Of a stretch of DNA of 7,849 nt, positions 1 to 6,543 are shown piece by piece. Origin of the DNA: CAZVRZ01 sp964629965 (GTDB taxonomy: Bacteria; Chloroflexota; Anaerolineae; Anaerolineales; UBA4823); NCBI GenBank assembly GCA_964629965.1, contig CAZVRZ010000207.1, positions 1-7,849 of the forward strand, given 5' to 3'. The notes below the pieces were generated by a model, which was given only the letters and a program-made list of their open reading frames with translations, ran no database searches and was not told the origin of the DNA. Each line of letters starts with the position of its first letter. Positions within the stretch are counted from its first letter, which is position 1. The translations under genes and the position numbers were made by a program.

Positions 1-30
1 TACTTGCCTCCGTACGACAATTTTCTCACA

Positions 31-92
31 CCTATTCCAAATGCGATTACCCTAGATGCAAGAAAAGCTGGCCCAATACGGCGTGGAATAGG
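31..92. repeat. Spaced 9-bp inverted repeat upstream of promoter
   Basis: CCTATTCCA at 31-39 is perfectly matched by TGGAATAGG at 84-92, with 44 bases between the arms. The right arm ends two bases before the TATAAT hexamer, so a protein bound there would touch the core promoter. The arm centres are 53 bp apart, about five helical turns, which would suit a looped two-site operator. That role is inference. A chance 9-bp match within 110 bases is also possible. Confidence 0.35.
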
Positions 93-94
93 AT

Positions 95-100
95 TATAAT
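95..100 (+). promoter_or_regulatory. -10 element (TATAAT), likely leaderless start
   Basis: A perfect TATAAT lies 10 bases before the ATG at 111. Initiation about 7 bases after the hexamer would give a 5' leader of only a few bases, too short for a Shine-Dalgarno sequence, and none is present. No good -35 is seen at the expected distance: 72-77 reads CCCAAT. Confidence 0.55.
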
Positions 101-110
101 CATCGATTGT

Positions 111-2198
111 ATGAAAAACAAGATCGCTTCCAGCCTGCGCCAGGTAACTTTTTTGTGGGCAAGCATTGTATTCCTGCTTGTACTGATCACGCTGGTGTAT
201 TGGCCCGGCTTGAGCCAGGCCACGTACTACCGGGATGATTGGTATTACACGCTGGATCGCCTCAAAGGCGGCCCACAAGCATTCCACATGATGTTCAATA
301 TCGACCGCCCTATTCGGGGCTATCTGTTCGAGTTTTATTATCGCTGGTTCGGCGGGCAGCCCGGACCGTACCACTGGAGCAGTTATATCTGGCGACTGTT
401 GACCGGGCTGGTAGCCCTGTGGTTGTTCCGCCGTGTCTGGCCATCGCAGAAACAAGCAGCGCTTTTTATGGCGCTGCTCTTTATCCTATACCCAGGTTAC
501 CTGCAATGGATGGAGAGCTTCGAAGACCAGCATAAAGTGATCAGCCTGTTTTGCCAGGTGCTCTCGATTGTCTTAACGCTTGAAGCCATACGCTCCAGGC
601 GCACTGTCGCCCGGCTGGCGCTGTGGACGGGTTCGATCCTAACTGGGTGGATTTACATCGCGCTCGTAGATTATGCCATTGGGCTGGAGTTGTTCCGGTT
701 GCTGTGCATCTGGATGCTGGTCAACCGCCCAGCGGAGCATAGCCCGTGGCGGCAACAGGTCTTGGAGACCGTTCGCCAGGGAGCGGTAGCGTTGATTATT
801 CCGGCTTTTTTTCTGTTCTGGCGGCTGTTGATTTTTAATAATACACGAGGAGACACCGATGTAGCGCTGCAGCTCAGCTATCTGGTCTCAGCACCTCTGT
901 TGACCGGTTTCTGGCACCTGGCGCGCTTGCTGCAAAGCACAGTAAACACCGCCTTGCTGGCCTGGGGTGCGCCGTTGTTTCAGTATTTTTTCGATCTGCG
1001 CTTGCGACAGGTTATCGTTGGATTGGCAGCAGCCGCCGCTGTGGGTGTGCTGACCTTTGGCGTTGGTTGGCTACCGACCTCCGGTCTGCTAGACTCCTCG
1101 ATCGAGAGTGGCGATTCTCAGTCACGCGTTAAATTCGAACCACGTTGGCAGGATCTGGCTATTTGGATTGGACTGATCTGTGTCATAGTAGGTGTGCTGC
1201 CGGTTGTTTTGGCAAACCGGTACGCAGAGTTCGACCGCTATTCGCATTATGCTTTACCCGCTTCACTGGCAGCCGCACCGCTGGTGGTTGGATTGATTTA
1301 TTCTCTAAAATCCAGGCACTTACGCCTGGTCATCCTTTCCATCCTGGTAGCATTGGCTGCACTGACTCATTATACGGTGGCCTTCCGGGTGCTTGATGAA
1401 GAAGCCATCACCAACGCATTCTGGCAGCAGGCTGCCTGGCGCATCCCGGGACTGCGTGCGGGTACCACGCTGGTAGTGAGCTATCCGAATGTTGATTTTG
1501 GCGAAGATATCGATCTTGTCACCGGGCCGGCAAATTTCATTTATCATTCCGGGCCGGTGGATGAGTTGCCGGTCAAGTACCCACTGTACGCAGTGCCGCA
1601 ATCGCCCTGGACGAGTAAGGATATACTGGTCGGCGTAAATACTCCCCGTGGATACCGAACGCATATTGGTGATATCCAATACGATAACCTGCTTGTGCTG
1701 GCGCAGTCATCGGAGAATTCCTGCCTACGAGCGGTCAACGCCGAGTGGCCATGGTACTCTTACCAGGATCAGGATTACATCCTGCTTTCCGGCAAGTATT
1801 CACGCATCGATAACATTCAGGCGAAGGGTGCGTCGCCTTACCTGGATGAAGCAATCTTTGGCCCAGAACCGGTGCACGGCTGGTGTTATTATTTCGAGAA
1901 AGCTGAGCTGGCTATTCAAGATGGCGATTGGCAGCGCGCCGCCGACCTGGGCGACGAAGCTCATAGTCTAGAACTGCATGCATCAGATCGTATCGAGTGG
2001 ATGCCTTTTTTGCAGGCATACGCTTACTTGGGAGATATGGCCGGTTTCGAAATAGCCGCTGACCCCATCATCTACACACCTTTCCAGCAGATGCAAGCTT
2101 GCCGCGTGCTGGAAGCTATGCAGCAGAGAGGTTATGTCTTCAATGACGCAATCCAGGAACGCATCGATGCGTTGATCTGTTCGGTGAAGAATCAGTAG
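111..2198 (+). CDS. Polytopic membrane protein, probable GT-C-fold glycosyltransferase
   Basis: This 695-residue protein is probably a lipid-phosphate-sugar-dependent glycosyltransferase of the GT-C membrane type, of the GT39/PMT-like kind. The acceptor is unknown. After a first membrane segment (about 15-33) comes YYRDDWYY with Asp42-Asp43. GT-C enzymes typically place an acidic pair in the first external loop for catalysis and metal binding. Further hydrophobic segments lie at about 94-131, 142-160, 168-189, 225-243, 258-285, 300-320, 347-368, 379-398 and 403-424. Residues 430-695 form a soluble domain that would face outside. Its end (591-620, WCYYFEKAELAIQDGDWQRA) resembles one TPR-like helical hairpin. 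The ATG at 111 is supported by TATAAT ten bases upstream and by the short basic start MKNK. It stands alone on the + strand. The membrane-protein call is firm; the enzyme class is moderately sure, and an O-antigen-polymerase-like protein is the alternative. Confidence 0.8.
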   Translation: MKNKIASSLRQVTFLWASIVFLLVLITLVYWPGLSQATYYRDDWYYTLDRLKGGPQAFHMMFNIDRPIRGYLFEFYYRWFGGQPGPYHWSSYIWRLLTGLVALWLFRRVWPSQKQAALFMALLFILYPGYLQWMESFEDQHKVISLFCQVLSIVLTLEAIRSRRTVARLALWTGSILTGWIYIALVDYAIGLELFRLLCIWMLVNRPAEHSPWRQQVLETVRQGAVALIIPAFFLFWRLLIFNNTRGDTDVALQLSYLVSAPLLTGFWHLARLLQSTVNTALLAWGAPLFQYFFDLRLRQVIVGLAAAAAVGVLTFGVGWLPTSGLLDSSIESGDSQSRVKFEPRWQDLAIWIGLICVIVGVLPVVLANRYAEFDRYSHYALPASLAAAPLVVGLIYSLKSRHLRLVILSILVALAALTHYTVAFRVLDEEAITNAFWQQAAWRIPGLRAGTTLVVSYPNVDFGEDIDLVTGPANFIYHSGPVDELPVKYPLYAVPQSPWTSKDILVGVNTPRGYRTHIGDIQYDNLLVLAQSSENSCLRAVNAEWPWYSYQDQDYILLSGKYSRIDNIQAKGASPYLDEAIFGPEPVHGWCYYFEKAELAIQDGDWQRAADLGDEAHSLELHASDRIEWMPFLQAYAYLGDMAGFEIAADPIIYTPFQQMQACRVLEAMQQRGYVFNDAIQERIDALICSVKNQ

Positions 2199-2291
2199 AG
2201 ATGTACGGTGTTGTAAATCATCTTGCTCCTGAGATTGGCGTCAGTTGCCCCGGTTGCTTTATGCGACCAGATGCTGGTGGACATAAACTTA
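2199..2291. other. Convergent intergenic gap
   Basis: Ninety-three bases separate the two converging stop codons. GGTTGC (2252-2257) can pair with GCGACC (2263-2268) around a 5-base loop, six pairs including one G-T wobble. Near the HAD stop, AAACT (2285-2289) faces AGTTT (2294-2298). Neither hairpin is followed by a T run, so neither is a convincing intrinsic terminator. Nothing else is seen here. Confidence 0.3.
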
Positions 2292-2981
2292 TCAGTTTGT
2301 GGTAGAGGTTCTGGTGTAGCGATGGTCTTGCTGGACAGGCCAAATACCTCGCTTTACAAGTTCATCCTCTAGCTGTTGTGAACTACGAAAATGAATGGTT
2401 TGGAAGCCCAAGGCTAGAGCGGCCTGGATATTGCACGCCGAGTCATCGATCAGCAGGCATTCATCGGCGGGTCGGCTAATACGTTCCAGCAGCAAGTGGA
2501 AGATGCGCTCGTCGGGTTTGACCAGGCGTACTTCGCCTGAAATAATAATATCATCAAATAAGTTGAAAAAATCGTAGCGAGGACGCACCAAACGAAACTT
2601 TTCCGCTGGCCAGTTGCTCAGCCCATACAAGTTAAAGCCCGCAGCGGATAGATACCGCAGGATGATCACACTGTTTGTAATGGCTCCCTTGAGCGATTCC
2701 AAATAGCACTCATCATACAAGCGAATCAGTCGACAGTGTTGGGGGTGAAGGATGCATAGCTCAGCTACGGTCTCGGACATGGGCCGGCCGGCATCATTCT
2801 GGATGTTCCATTCGGCAAAGCCAATCTCAGTCAGAAAACGTTCCGCAGCCTGACTATCGTTATTAAATGCTTTGAGATACAGGTAGAGTGGGTTCCAATC
2901 CATGAGTACGCCGCCAAAATCGAATATGATGGCAGGCGGGTTGATATTGGATGGTGAAAATACAGGTTGAGATGGTATCAT
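2292..2981 (-). CDS. HAD-superfamily hydrolase (subfamily IA-like)
   Basis: This 229-residue protein is probably a cytoplasmic phosphatase of the haloacid dehalogenase superfamily; its substrate is unknown. All four motifs are present. Motif I is IIFDFGGVLMDW with nucleophile Asp21, motif II is LYGLSNW with Ser122 and Asn123, motif III is Lys155 in RLVKPDERIF, and motif IV is LLIDDSACNIQAA with Asp179 and Asp180. A helical cap fits at about 33-105. The usual second Asp of DxD is Gly23. The same DxG form occurs in YihX-type glucose-1-phosphate phosphatases and in HAD domains related to ACAD10 and soluble epoxide hydrolase. About 17 extra residues precede the first strand, so the true start is not certain, and no Shine-Dalgarno sequence or TATAAT sits close to this ATG. 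It lies 104 bases after the lipoprotein gene and may be read through from it. Confidence 0.88.
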   Translation of the reverse strand: MIPSQPVFSPSNINPPAIIFDFGGVLMDWNPLYLYLKAFNNDSQAAERFLTEIGFAEWNIQNDAGRPMSETVAELCILHPQHCRLIRLYDECYLESLKGAITNSVIILRYLSAAGFNLYGLSNWPAEKFRLVRPRYDFFNLFDDIIISGEVRLVKPDERIFHLLLERISRPADECLLIDDSACNIQAALALGFQTIHFRSSQQLEDELVKRGIWPVQQDHRYTRTSTTN

Positions 2982-3013
2982 TTCGTTGTTTTACCGCTTC
3001 GTTTCCTGGCGTT

Positions 3014-3076
3014 ACGATAATCCTTTCGTCGTGATTGAATCTATCGTCCGATTCTTTTATCTGGCTGATAAATCGG
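3014..3076. repeat. Two adjacent hairpins between lipoprotein and HAD genes
   Basis: CCGATT (3048-3053) pairs with AATCGG (3071-3076). Inside it, TATC (3058-3061) pairs with GATA (3067-3070) around TGGCT. Directly next to it, ACGATA (3014-3019) pairs with TATCGT (3042-3047). On the - strand the first hairpin begins nine bases after the lipoprotein stop, where a terminator or mRNA 3'-end stabiliser would sit. No T run follows, so an intrinsic terminator is not supported. The two stacked structures may attenuate transcription into the HAD gene. Confidence 0.35.
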
Positions 3077-3085
3077 CATATTGTA

Positions 3086-5287
3086 CTACGGTCCGACCGG
3101 CTGTGGCGACCAGCTTGGGCGGGCGTTGCTAAATCCGCCGTATGGCACGCCGGCGTAATCGTACGTTAGGTTTGCCGAGATCTGTACTAGCCTGCTGCCA
3201 TCGGCGTTCACTACGAACAACTGCACGCCGGCTTCGTTCTCCATAGTGATTGCCAGCCGCGTCCCGTCCGGCGACCATTCGATCGAATAGACATTGAAGC
3301 CAAACCCCGGCAGGATCACGCGCCGGTTGGCGCCATTGGCTTGTATTGCGCAGATGTCGGATGCGCTGAGAAAAGCGATCTCATCTCCACTGGGTGACCA
3401 TGCCGGGATATATTCGTCCGTCTCCTCTCGGGTGAGGCTGTAAGTTGTGTCTTTTTCTAGATCTTTCACTACCAGGTTGAAATTACCACTGGCATTGGAT
3501 GCATATACGATCTGATCGCCCCTCGGGGACCAATCGGATTGCATGATCAGGTAGCGGATACGGTAATTGGCTAGTACCAACTCAATTTCATCTTGTAAAT
3601 AAACATCATTTTTGACCAGCCACGTAACTTTATCGGTTTCTGCGTAGCGCGTATACGCCACCTGACCACCGGTGGGAGAAAAAACGGGATAATCTGCCTT
3701 TGCTATGGTGCTCATGTCACCGCCGGAGGCCGCCAGGGTATGTACGTTGGGCATCTGATATACGCCTCGCTCCCAGAAAGTCTGAAAGAGGAATCGCTCT
3801 CTATCTGGCGCCCACTGCAAGTTTCCAATCCAATGCAGTATGGTATTTCCCGGCAATTCAATCTCGAGCAGTTTGCGCAGCGTGCTGCCGTCTGGGGCGA
3901 TAGTGAAGATCGCCGGGCCTTCATCACCATTGCCGAACATAGCAATCGTATCGCTGGCGAGAGAATTCTCTGCAGGTGCCCAAGCCGGACTGAAGAAGAA
4001 ATTCGATCTGTCTGTGATGGGTGTGTCTTGCGAACCATCGGACTTTGCCACGTGGATGATCCCTTGAGTATCCGCATAGACCAGCGCATAGATGGGCAGC
4101 TTTTCTGGTATGGCAGTGACGGTGGTGGGGGGATGAGTATGGGATGGCGTCGGCGATGGGCCGGGGTGAGTAGGGATAGGTGTCTTGCTTGGGATGAGCG
4201 TTTCAGTAGGGTGGTCTGGAGCGATCAATTGAGAGCGATTATCTTCCATCACACAGCGAAAACCCACGTCGATCCAGGTAGTAAGTGGAGAGCACCATTG
4301 GCGGTAAGTAGTCCGTAAGCGTTCTGGTGGCGATGTCCAACTGCCGCCGCGCACCACGCGATAAGTACCGATCTTCGGGCCAGTCGGATTAACTTGTCCG
4401 GATTGCGCATAGAAATATCCATTGTACCAGTCTAGCACCCATTCGAGGGCGTTTCCGGCCATATCCTGCGCTCCATATGGGCTGATGCCTTCTGGAAAGC
4501 TGCCAACGGAGGCCGGGCGGGAGAAATCGTCTCGCAGATCAGGAAAACCTTCGATGAATATGCAACTGAAGCAGTACCAGGCTTTTCGGAAGGGATCGTC
4601 ATCGTTTCCCCAGGGATACATGCGTCCATCAATCCCCCGAGCGGCTTTTTCCCATTCCGCTTCAGTGGGCAGATTTTTTCCTGCCCAGGTGCAGTAGGCA
4701 TTGGCATCGTTCCAGGAAACGTTGACCACGGGCGCCTCTTCAACCTCTTTGGCGAAAGAATATGGGAAGCCATTGTAATCGTATTCCTGTGGCTTTTTAC
4801 AGGAGCCTGCCCGCACGCATGCCGCGTACTCGCTATTCGTTACTTCGTACTGATCAATCCAGAAACCGTCCAGGGTGATTTCGTGCTGCGGTTTTTCGTC
4901 TGGGTCAGCGTAGATGTCATCCTCGCTTGCGCCCATTAGAAAAGCGCCAGCAGGTACGAAAACCATGCGGCGCAAATCGCTCAGCGAGAGCAATACCGAG
5001 CCCACCCCGATAGTGGGCAGGAGCGTTGGGCTGGCAGGCGACTTCTCGGCTGTGATCAGCGTATTTCTGGGACGAGGCAGGTCGGGTGGTGTGGACGTCG
5101 ATAGGATCGGTGCTGCTGGTGTGCTCAATTTTGGCGTGGGCTGGGGCGTGAAGGAAATAATGGCAGCCGGCCTGGTGGCGGATGGTCGTGCTTGTGTATG
5201 GGTTGACCCTGGCATCTTTACGTTGTTCGTGCAGGCCGTCACGATCAGGGTGTATGCAACCAGTATAAAAATATAGAATGGACGCAT
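3086..5287 (-). CDS. Lipoprotein with FGE-like domain and TolB-type beta-propeller
   Basis: This 733-residue protein is probably exported and lipid-anchored. Residues 1-19 form a signal peptide ending in the lipobox VTA-Cys19. A Thr/Ser/Pro-rich linker covers about 22-95. An FGE/sulfatase-modifying-factor-type domain covers about 107-347, with FVPAGAFLMGA, DGFWIDQYEVTNSEYAAC, LPTEAEWEKAARG, YPWGN, DMAGNALEW, VVRGGSW (311-317) and GFRC (342-345). The two cysteines of true FGE, shortly after RGGS[WY], are Ser319 and Leu324 here, so formylglycine generation is unlikely; a binding or structural role is inferred. Extra cysteines (157, 163, 199, 239, 242, 332) may form disulfides. A second Pro/Thr/His linker (about 355-395) leads to a propeller at 400-733, with PD40-type W/F-x-P motifs at 436, 492, 536, 586, 630, 671 and 726. 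AGAAGG lies five bases before the ATG, supporting this start. It follows the haem-protein gene by 58 bases. Confidence 0.9.
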   Translation of the reverse strand: MRPFYIFILVAYTLIVTACTNNVKMPGSTHTQARPSATRPAAIISFTPQPTPKLSTPAAPILSTSTPPDLPRPRNTLITAEKSPASPTLLPTIGVGSVLLSLSDLRRMVFVPAGAFLMGASEDDIYADPDEKPQHEITLDGFWIDQYEVTNSEYAACVRAGSCKKPQEYDYNGFPYSFAKEVEEAPVVNVSWNDANAYCTWAGKNLPTEAEWEKAARGIDGRMYPWGNDDDPFRKAWYCFSCIFIEGFPDLRDDFSRPASVGSFPEGISPYGAQDMAGNALEWVLDWYNGYFYAQSGQVNPTGPKIGTYRVVRGGSWTSPPERLRTTYRQWCSPLTTWIDVGFRCVMEDNRSQLIAPDHPTETLIPSKTPIPTHPGPSPTPSHTHPPTTVTAIPEKLPIYALVYADTQGIIHVAKSDGSQDTPITDRSNFFFSPAWAPAENSLASDTIAMFGNGDEGPAIFTIAPDGSTLRKLLEIELPGNTILHWIGNLQWAPDRERFLFQTFWERGVYQMPNVHTLAASGGDMSTIAKADYPVFSPTGGQVAYTRYAETDKVTWLVKNDVYLQDEIELVLANYRIRYLIMQSDWSPRGDQIVYASNASGNFNLVVKDLEKDTTYSLTREETDEYIPAWSPSGDEIAFLSASDICAIQANGANRRVILPGFGFNVYSIEWSPDGTRLAITMENEAGVQLFVVNADGSRLVQISANLTYDYAGVPYGGFSNARPSWSPQPVGP

Positions 5288-5292
5288 GAGGG

Positions 5293-5298
5293 CCTTCT
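5293..5298 (-). promoter_or_regulatory. Shine-Dalgarno sequence of the lipoprotein gene
   Basis: On the - strand AGAAGG stands five bases before the ATG at 5287. It supports this start, which also gives a proper signal peptide. It fits translation from an internal position in a longer mRNA. Confidence 0.6.
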
Positions 5299-5345
5299 TG
5301 GTAAAAGCAAAAAAGAGCGGAAGAGTTGATGACTGCCAGCGGCCC

Positions 5346-5780
5346 TTAGCGAATCAACTGAAAACCCTTCACCAGGGTGGCTTTATCAGCCGCGTTAAGA
5401 CGTGCTTCTGGATGCATGAGTATGTACTGGAAGGGAGGCATTTCACCTTTTTGCAGCACCTCTGTAATTGCATCTGCGCGAATCCAGTATCTATCCCAGT
5501 CTGAAAAATTCATAACCAGGCGAGCATCATCGACATCGCGCTGCACCAACCAGGAAACTGGGGCGATATTGCTGTACCATGGCCATGCGGTCTCGTTGCT
5601 GTGGCAGTCAAAACAGGCTCGTTGGGCGAGTTGGCGAGTCTGCTGTGAATCCCACTGTGGTTCCTTGACCACAGGCGGGTTTGTATGCTCGCGGCCGTAA
5701 GGCACGAGCTGTAGCAGGCCGAAGAATAATAACGCACTAGCTATGACCCAGGCGAGCAGGCGGATAACGTTCTTTTTCAC
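5346..5780 (-). CDS. Membrane-anchored CxxCH haem-binding protein (Haem_bd-like)
   Basis: This 144-residue protein has one N-terminal membrane segment (about 6-27) with no lipobox, so it is probably a signal anchor holding a small domain outside the membrane. The domain has a single c-type haem motif, Cys56-Phe-Asp-Cys59-His60, followed by SNETAWPWYSNIAPVSWLVQ and then GEMPP (112-116). Met114 is the likely distal ligand, by analogy with other proteins of this small family (Pfam Haem_bd). The length is usual for the family. The partner and redox role are unknown; electron transfer or haem sensing are both possible. The start codon is GTG, supported by AAAGGAG six bases upstream. The gene sits 41 bases after the GNAT gene and 58 before the lipoprotein gene, so it is probably operon-internal. 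Covalent haem attachment would need a cytochrome c maturation system encoded elsewhere. Confidence 0.9.
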   Translation of the reverse strand: MKKNVIRLLAWVIASALLFFGLLQLVPYGREHTNPPVVKEPQWDSQQTRQLAQRACFDCHSNETAWPWYSNIAPVSWLVQRDVDDARLVMNFSDWDRYWIRADAITEVLQKGEMPPFQYILMHPEARLNAADKATLVKGFQLIR

Positions 5781-5786
5781 GGTAGT

Positions 5787-5793
5787 CTCCTTT
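5787..5793 (-). promoter_or_regulatory. Strong Shine-Dalgarno sequence before a GTG start
   Basis: AAAGGAG on the - strand is six bases upstream of the GTG at 5780. It decides this non-ATG start, because the next residues, KKNVIRLLAW, begin a normal membrane segment. It is the strongest ribosome-binding site in the window. Confidence 0.8.
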
Positions 5794-5821
5794 CGTTGGC
5801 GAACCTAATCGGTCAATCGAA

Positions 5822-6424
5822 TTACATCTGTAACCACTCTTCATAAAGGAGCGCATATTCCAACCGGTCGTGCCATTGCCCGTCCCGGAATGCGTGCTTT
5901 GTTCGATAAGCCTCCTGTTGCATGCCGCACTTCTCCATCACTTTCAGCGATGCTGCGTTTTCGGACTCGCAGCTTGCGATGATTTTGTGTAAGTTCAAGA
6001 TATTAAAGCAATAGTCGATCATCAATCGTACTGCTTCGCTAGCATAACCTAATCCCCAATACGACTTGAGCAGAAAGTACCCCAGGTCGGCGATGCCGCC
6101 ATATTCTGCCTTGCTGGTAATCGTGAACCCTGCCTCACCGATGATAACATCGTTCTCTTTTCGCACGATAGCGAAGAAATATTTAATGCGGGGAAAGACT
6201 TCGTTTTCCTGCAGGGCTTCGGCCAACCGTATGAGTGATTCTTCGCGGTTGAAGGTGCGCCAGGTTAGGTATTGGGTCACCACCGGATCCGACAGCCAGG
6301 AATGGAAAGCGTCTAGATCATTGGAAATATGATCTCGCAGGTAAATGCGTTGCCCGTCAATTCTTAGTGAGATATCTTTCGATGATTCCATATGTTCGCC
6401 CAATATATCTACGGATATACTCAT
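5822..6424 (-). CDS. GNAT-family N-acetyltransferase (RimJ/RimL-like)
   Basis: This 200-residue cytoplasmic protein probably transfers an acetyl group from acetyl-CoA to an amine on a protein N-terminus or small molecule. The substrate cannot be told. The RimJ/RimL-type layout is clear: LRIDGQRIYLRDHISNDLDA at 20-39, a central strand IIGEAGFTI (94-102), DLGYFLLKSYWGLGYASEA (113-131) with the acetyl-CoA pyrophosphate-binding loop WGLGYA (123-128), then the LHKIIASCESENAASLKVMEKCGM block (145-168) with conserved Asn156. Two starts are possible. Met1 lies eight bases after a perfect TATAAT, implying a leaderless mRNA. Met12 (ATG at 6391) would leave a leader of about 35 bases but has no clear Shine-Dalgarno sequence. 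Family alignment begins near residue 20, so both fit. It is probably the first gene of an operon with the haem protein and lipoprotein. Confidence 0.9.
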   Translation of the reverse strand: MSISVDILGEHMESSKDISLRIDGQRIYLRDHISNDLDAFHSWLSDPVVTQYLTWRTFNREESLIRLAEALQENEVFPRIKYFFAIVRKENDVIIGEAGFTITSKAEYGGIADLGYFLLKSYWGLGYASEAVRLMIDYCFNILNLHKIIASCESENAASLKVMEKCGMQQEAYRTKHAFRDGQWHDRLEYALLYEEWLQM

Positions 6425-6432
6425 TCTATATC

Positions 6433-6459
6433 ATTATAAACCACGATGTAGCGTCTCAA
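6433..6459 (-). promoter_or_regulatory. Promoter of the GNAT gene, -35 inside the palindromic element
   Basis: On the - strand TTGAGA (6459-6454) matches the TTGACA -35 consensus at five of six bases. After a 15-base spacer comes a perfect TATAAT (6438-6433), then eight bases to the ATG. The spacer is shorter than the usual 16-18. The -35 belongs to the GNAT-proximal arm of the palindromic element at 6447-6520. The predicted start of transcription falls within a few bases of the ATG. Confidence 0.5.
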
Positions 6460-6520
6460 AGATAATGAGACCGTAGAGGCCAAAATGGGCGTTTGTCTCA
6501 GATATCTTTGAGACGCTACA
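6447..6520. repeat. 74-bp palindromic element with perfect 18-bp arms
   Basis: TGTAGCGTCTCAAAGATA at 6447-6464 is the exact reverse complement of 6503-6520. The stem continues inward after a small bulge, with TGAGAC (6466-6471) pairing GTCTCA (6495-6500). An inner GCC/GGC pairing is possible at 6479-6481 and 6488-6490. GTCTCA or its complement occurs four times (6453, 6466, 6495, 6509), so each half can also fold on itself. Just outside, GATG (6445-6448) and CATC (6521-6524) are again complementary if two bases are skipped. No target-site duplication is evident. It resembles a REP or MITE-like element with TGTAG...CTACA ends. No T run follows on either strand, so it is not a standard terminator. 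It fills most of the 119-base gap between the esterase-family and GNAT genes. Confidence 0.8.
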
Positions 6521-6543
6521 CATCTCAAGTGTTTTATGTTATT

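Larger units (their letters stand above)
1..110. other. Upstream region of the membrane protein gene
   Basis: This stretch has no supportable gene. It contains a 9-bp perfect inverted repeat (31-39 and 84-92) and a TATAAT hexamer at 95-100, both listed separately. No Shine-Dalgarno sequence precedes the ATG at 111, since the last ten bases are CATCGATTGT. Any gene upstream lies outside the window. Confidence 0.6.

Noticed and set aside
3740..4318. A 192-codon open frame on the + strand
   Set aside because: It lies wholly inside the lipoprotein gene on the opposite strand, where that gene has clear FGE and propeller motifs. Its own product resembles nothing recognisable.
5288..5345. GGGCC/GGCCC pairing that could hide the lipoprotein ribosome-binding site
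   Set aside because: GGCCC at 5341-5345 and GGGCC at 5290-5294 are complementary, but a 5-bp GC match at this spacing is easily chance.
6447..6520. Intrinsic terminator for the esterase-family gene
   Set aside because: The stem is long and strong, but no T run follows it on either strand, so a standard intrinsic terminator is not supported.
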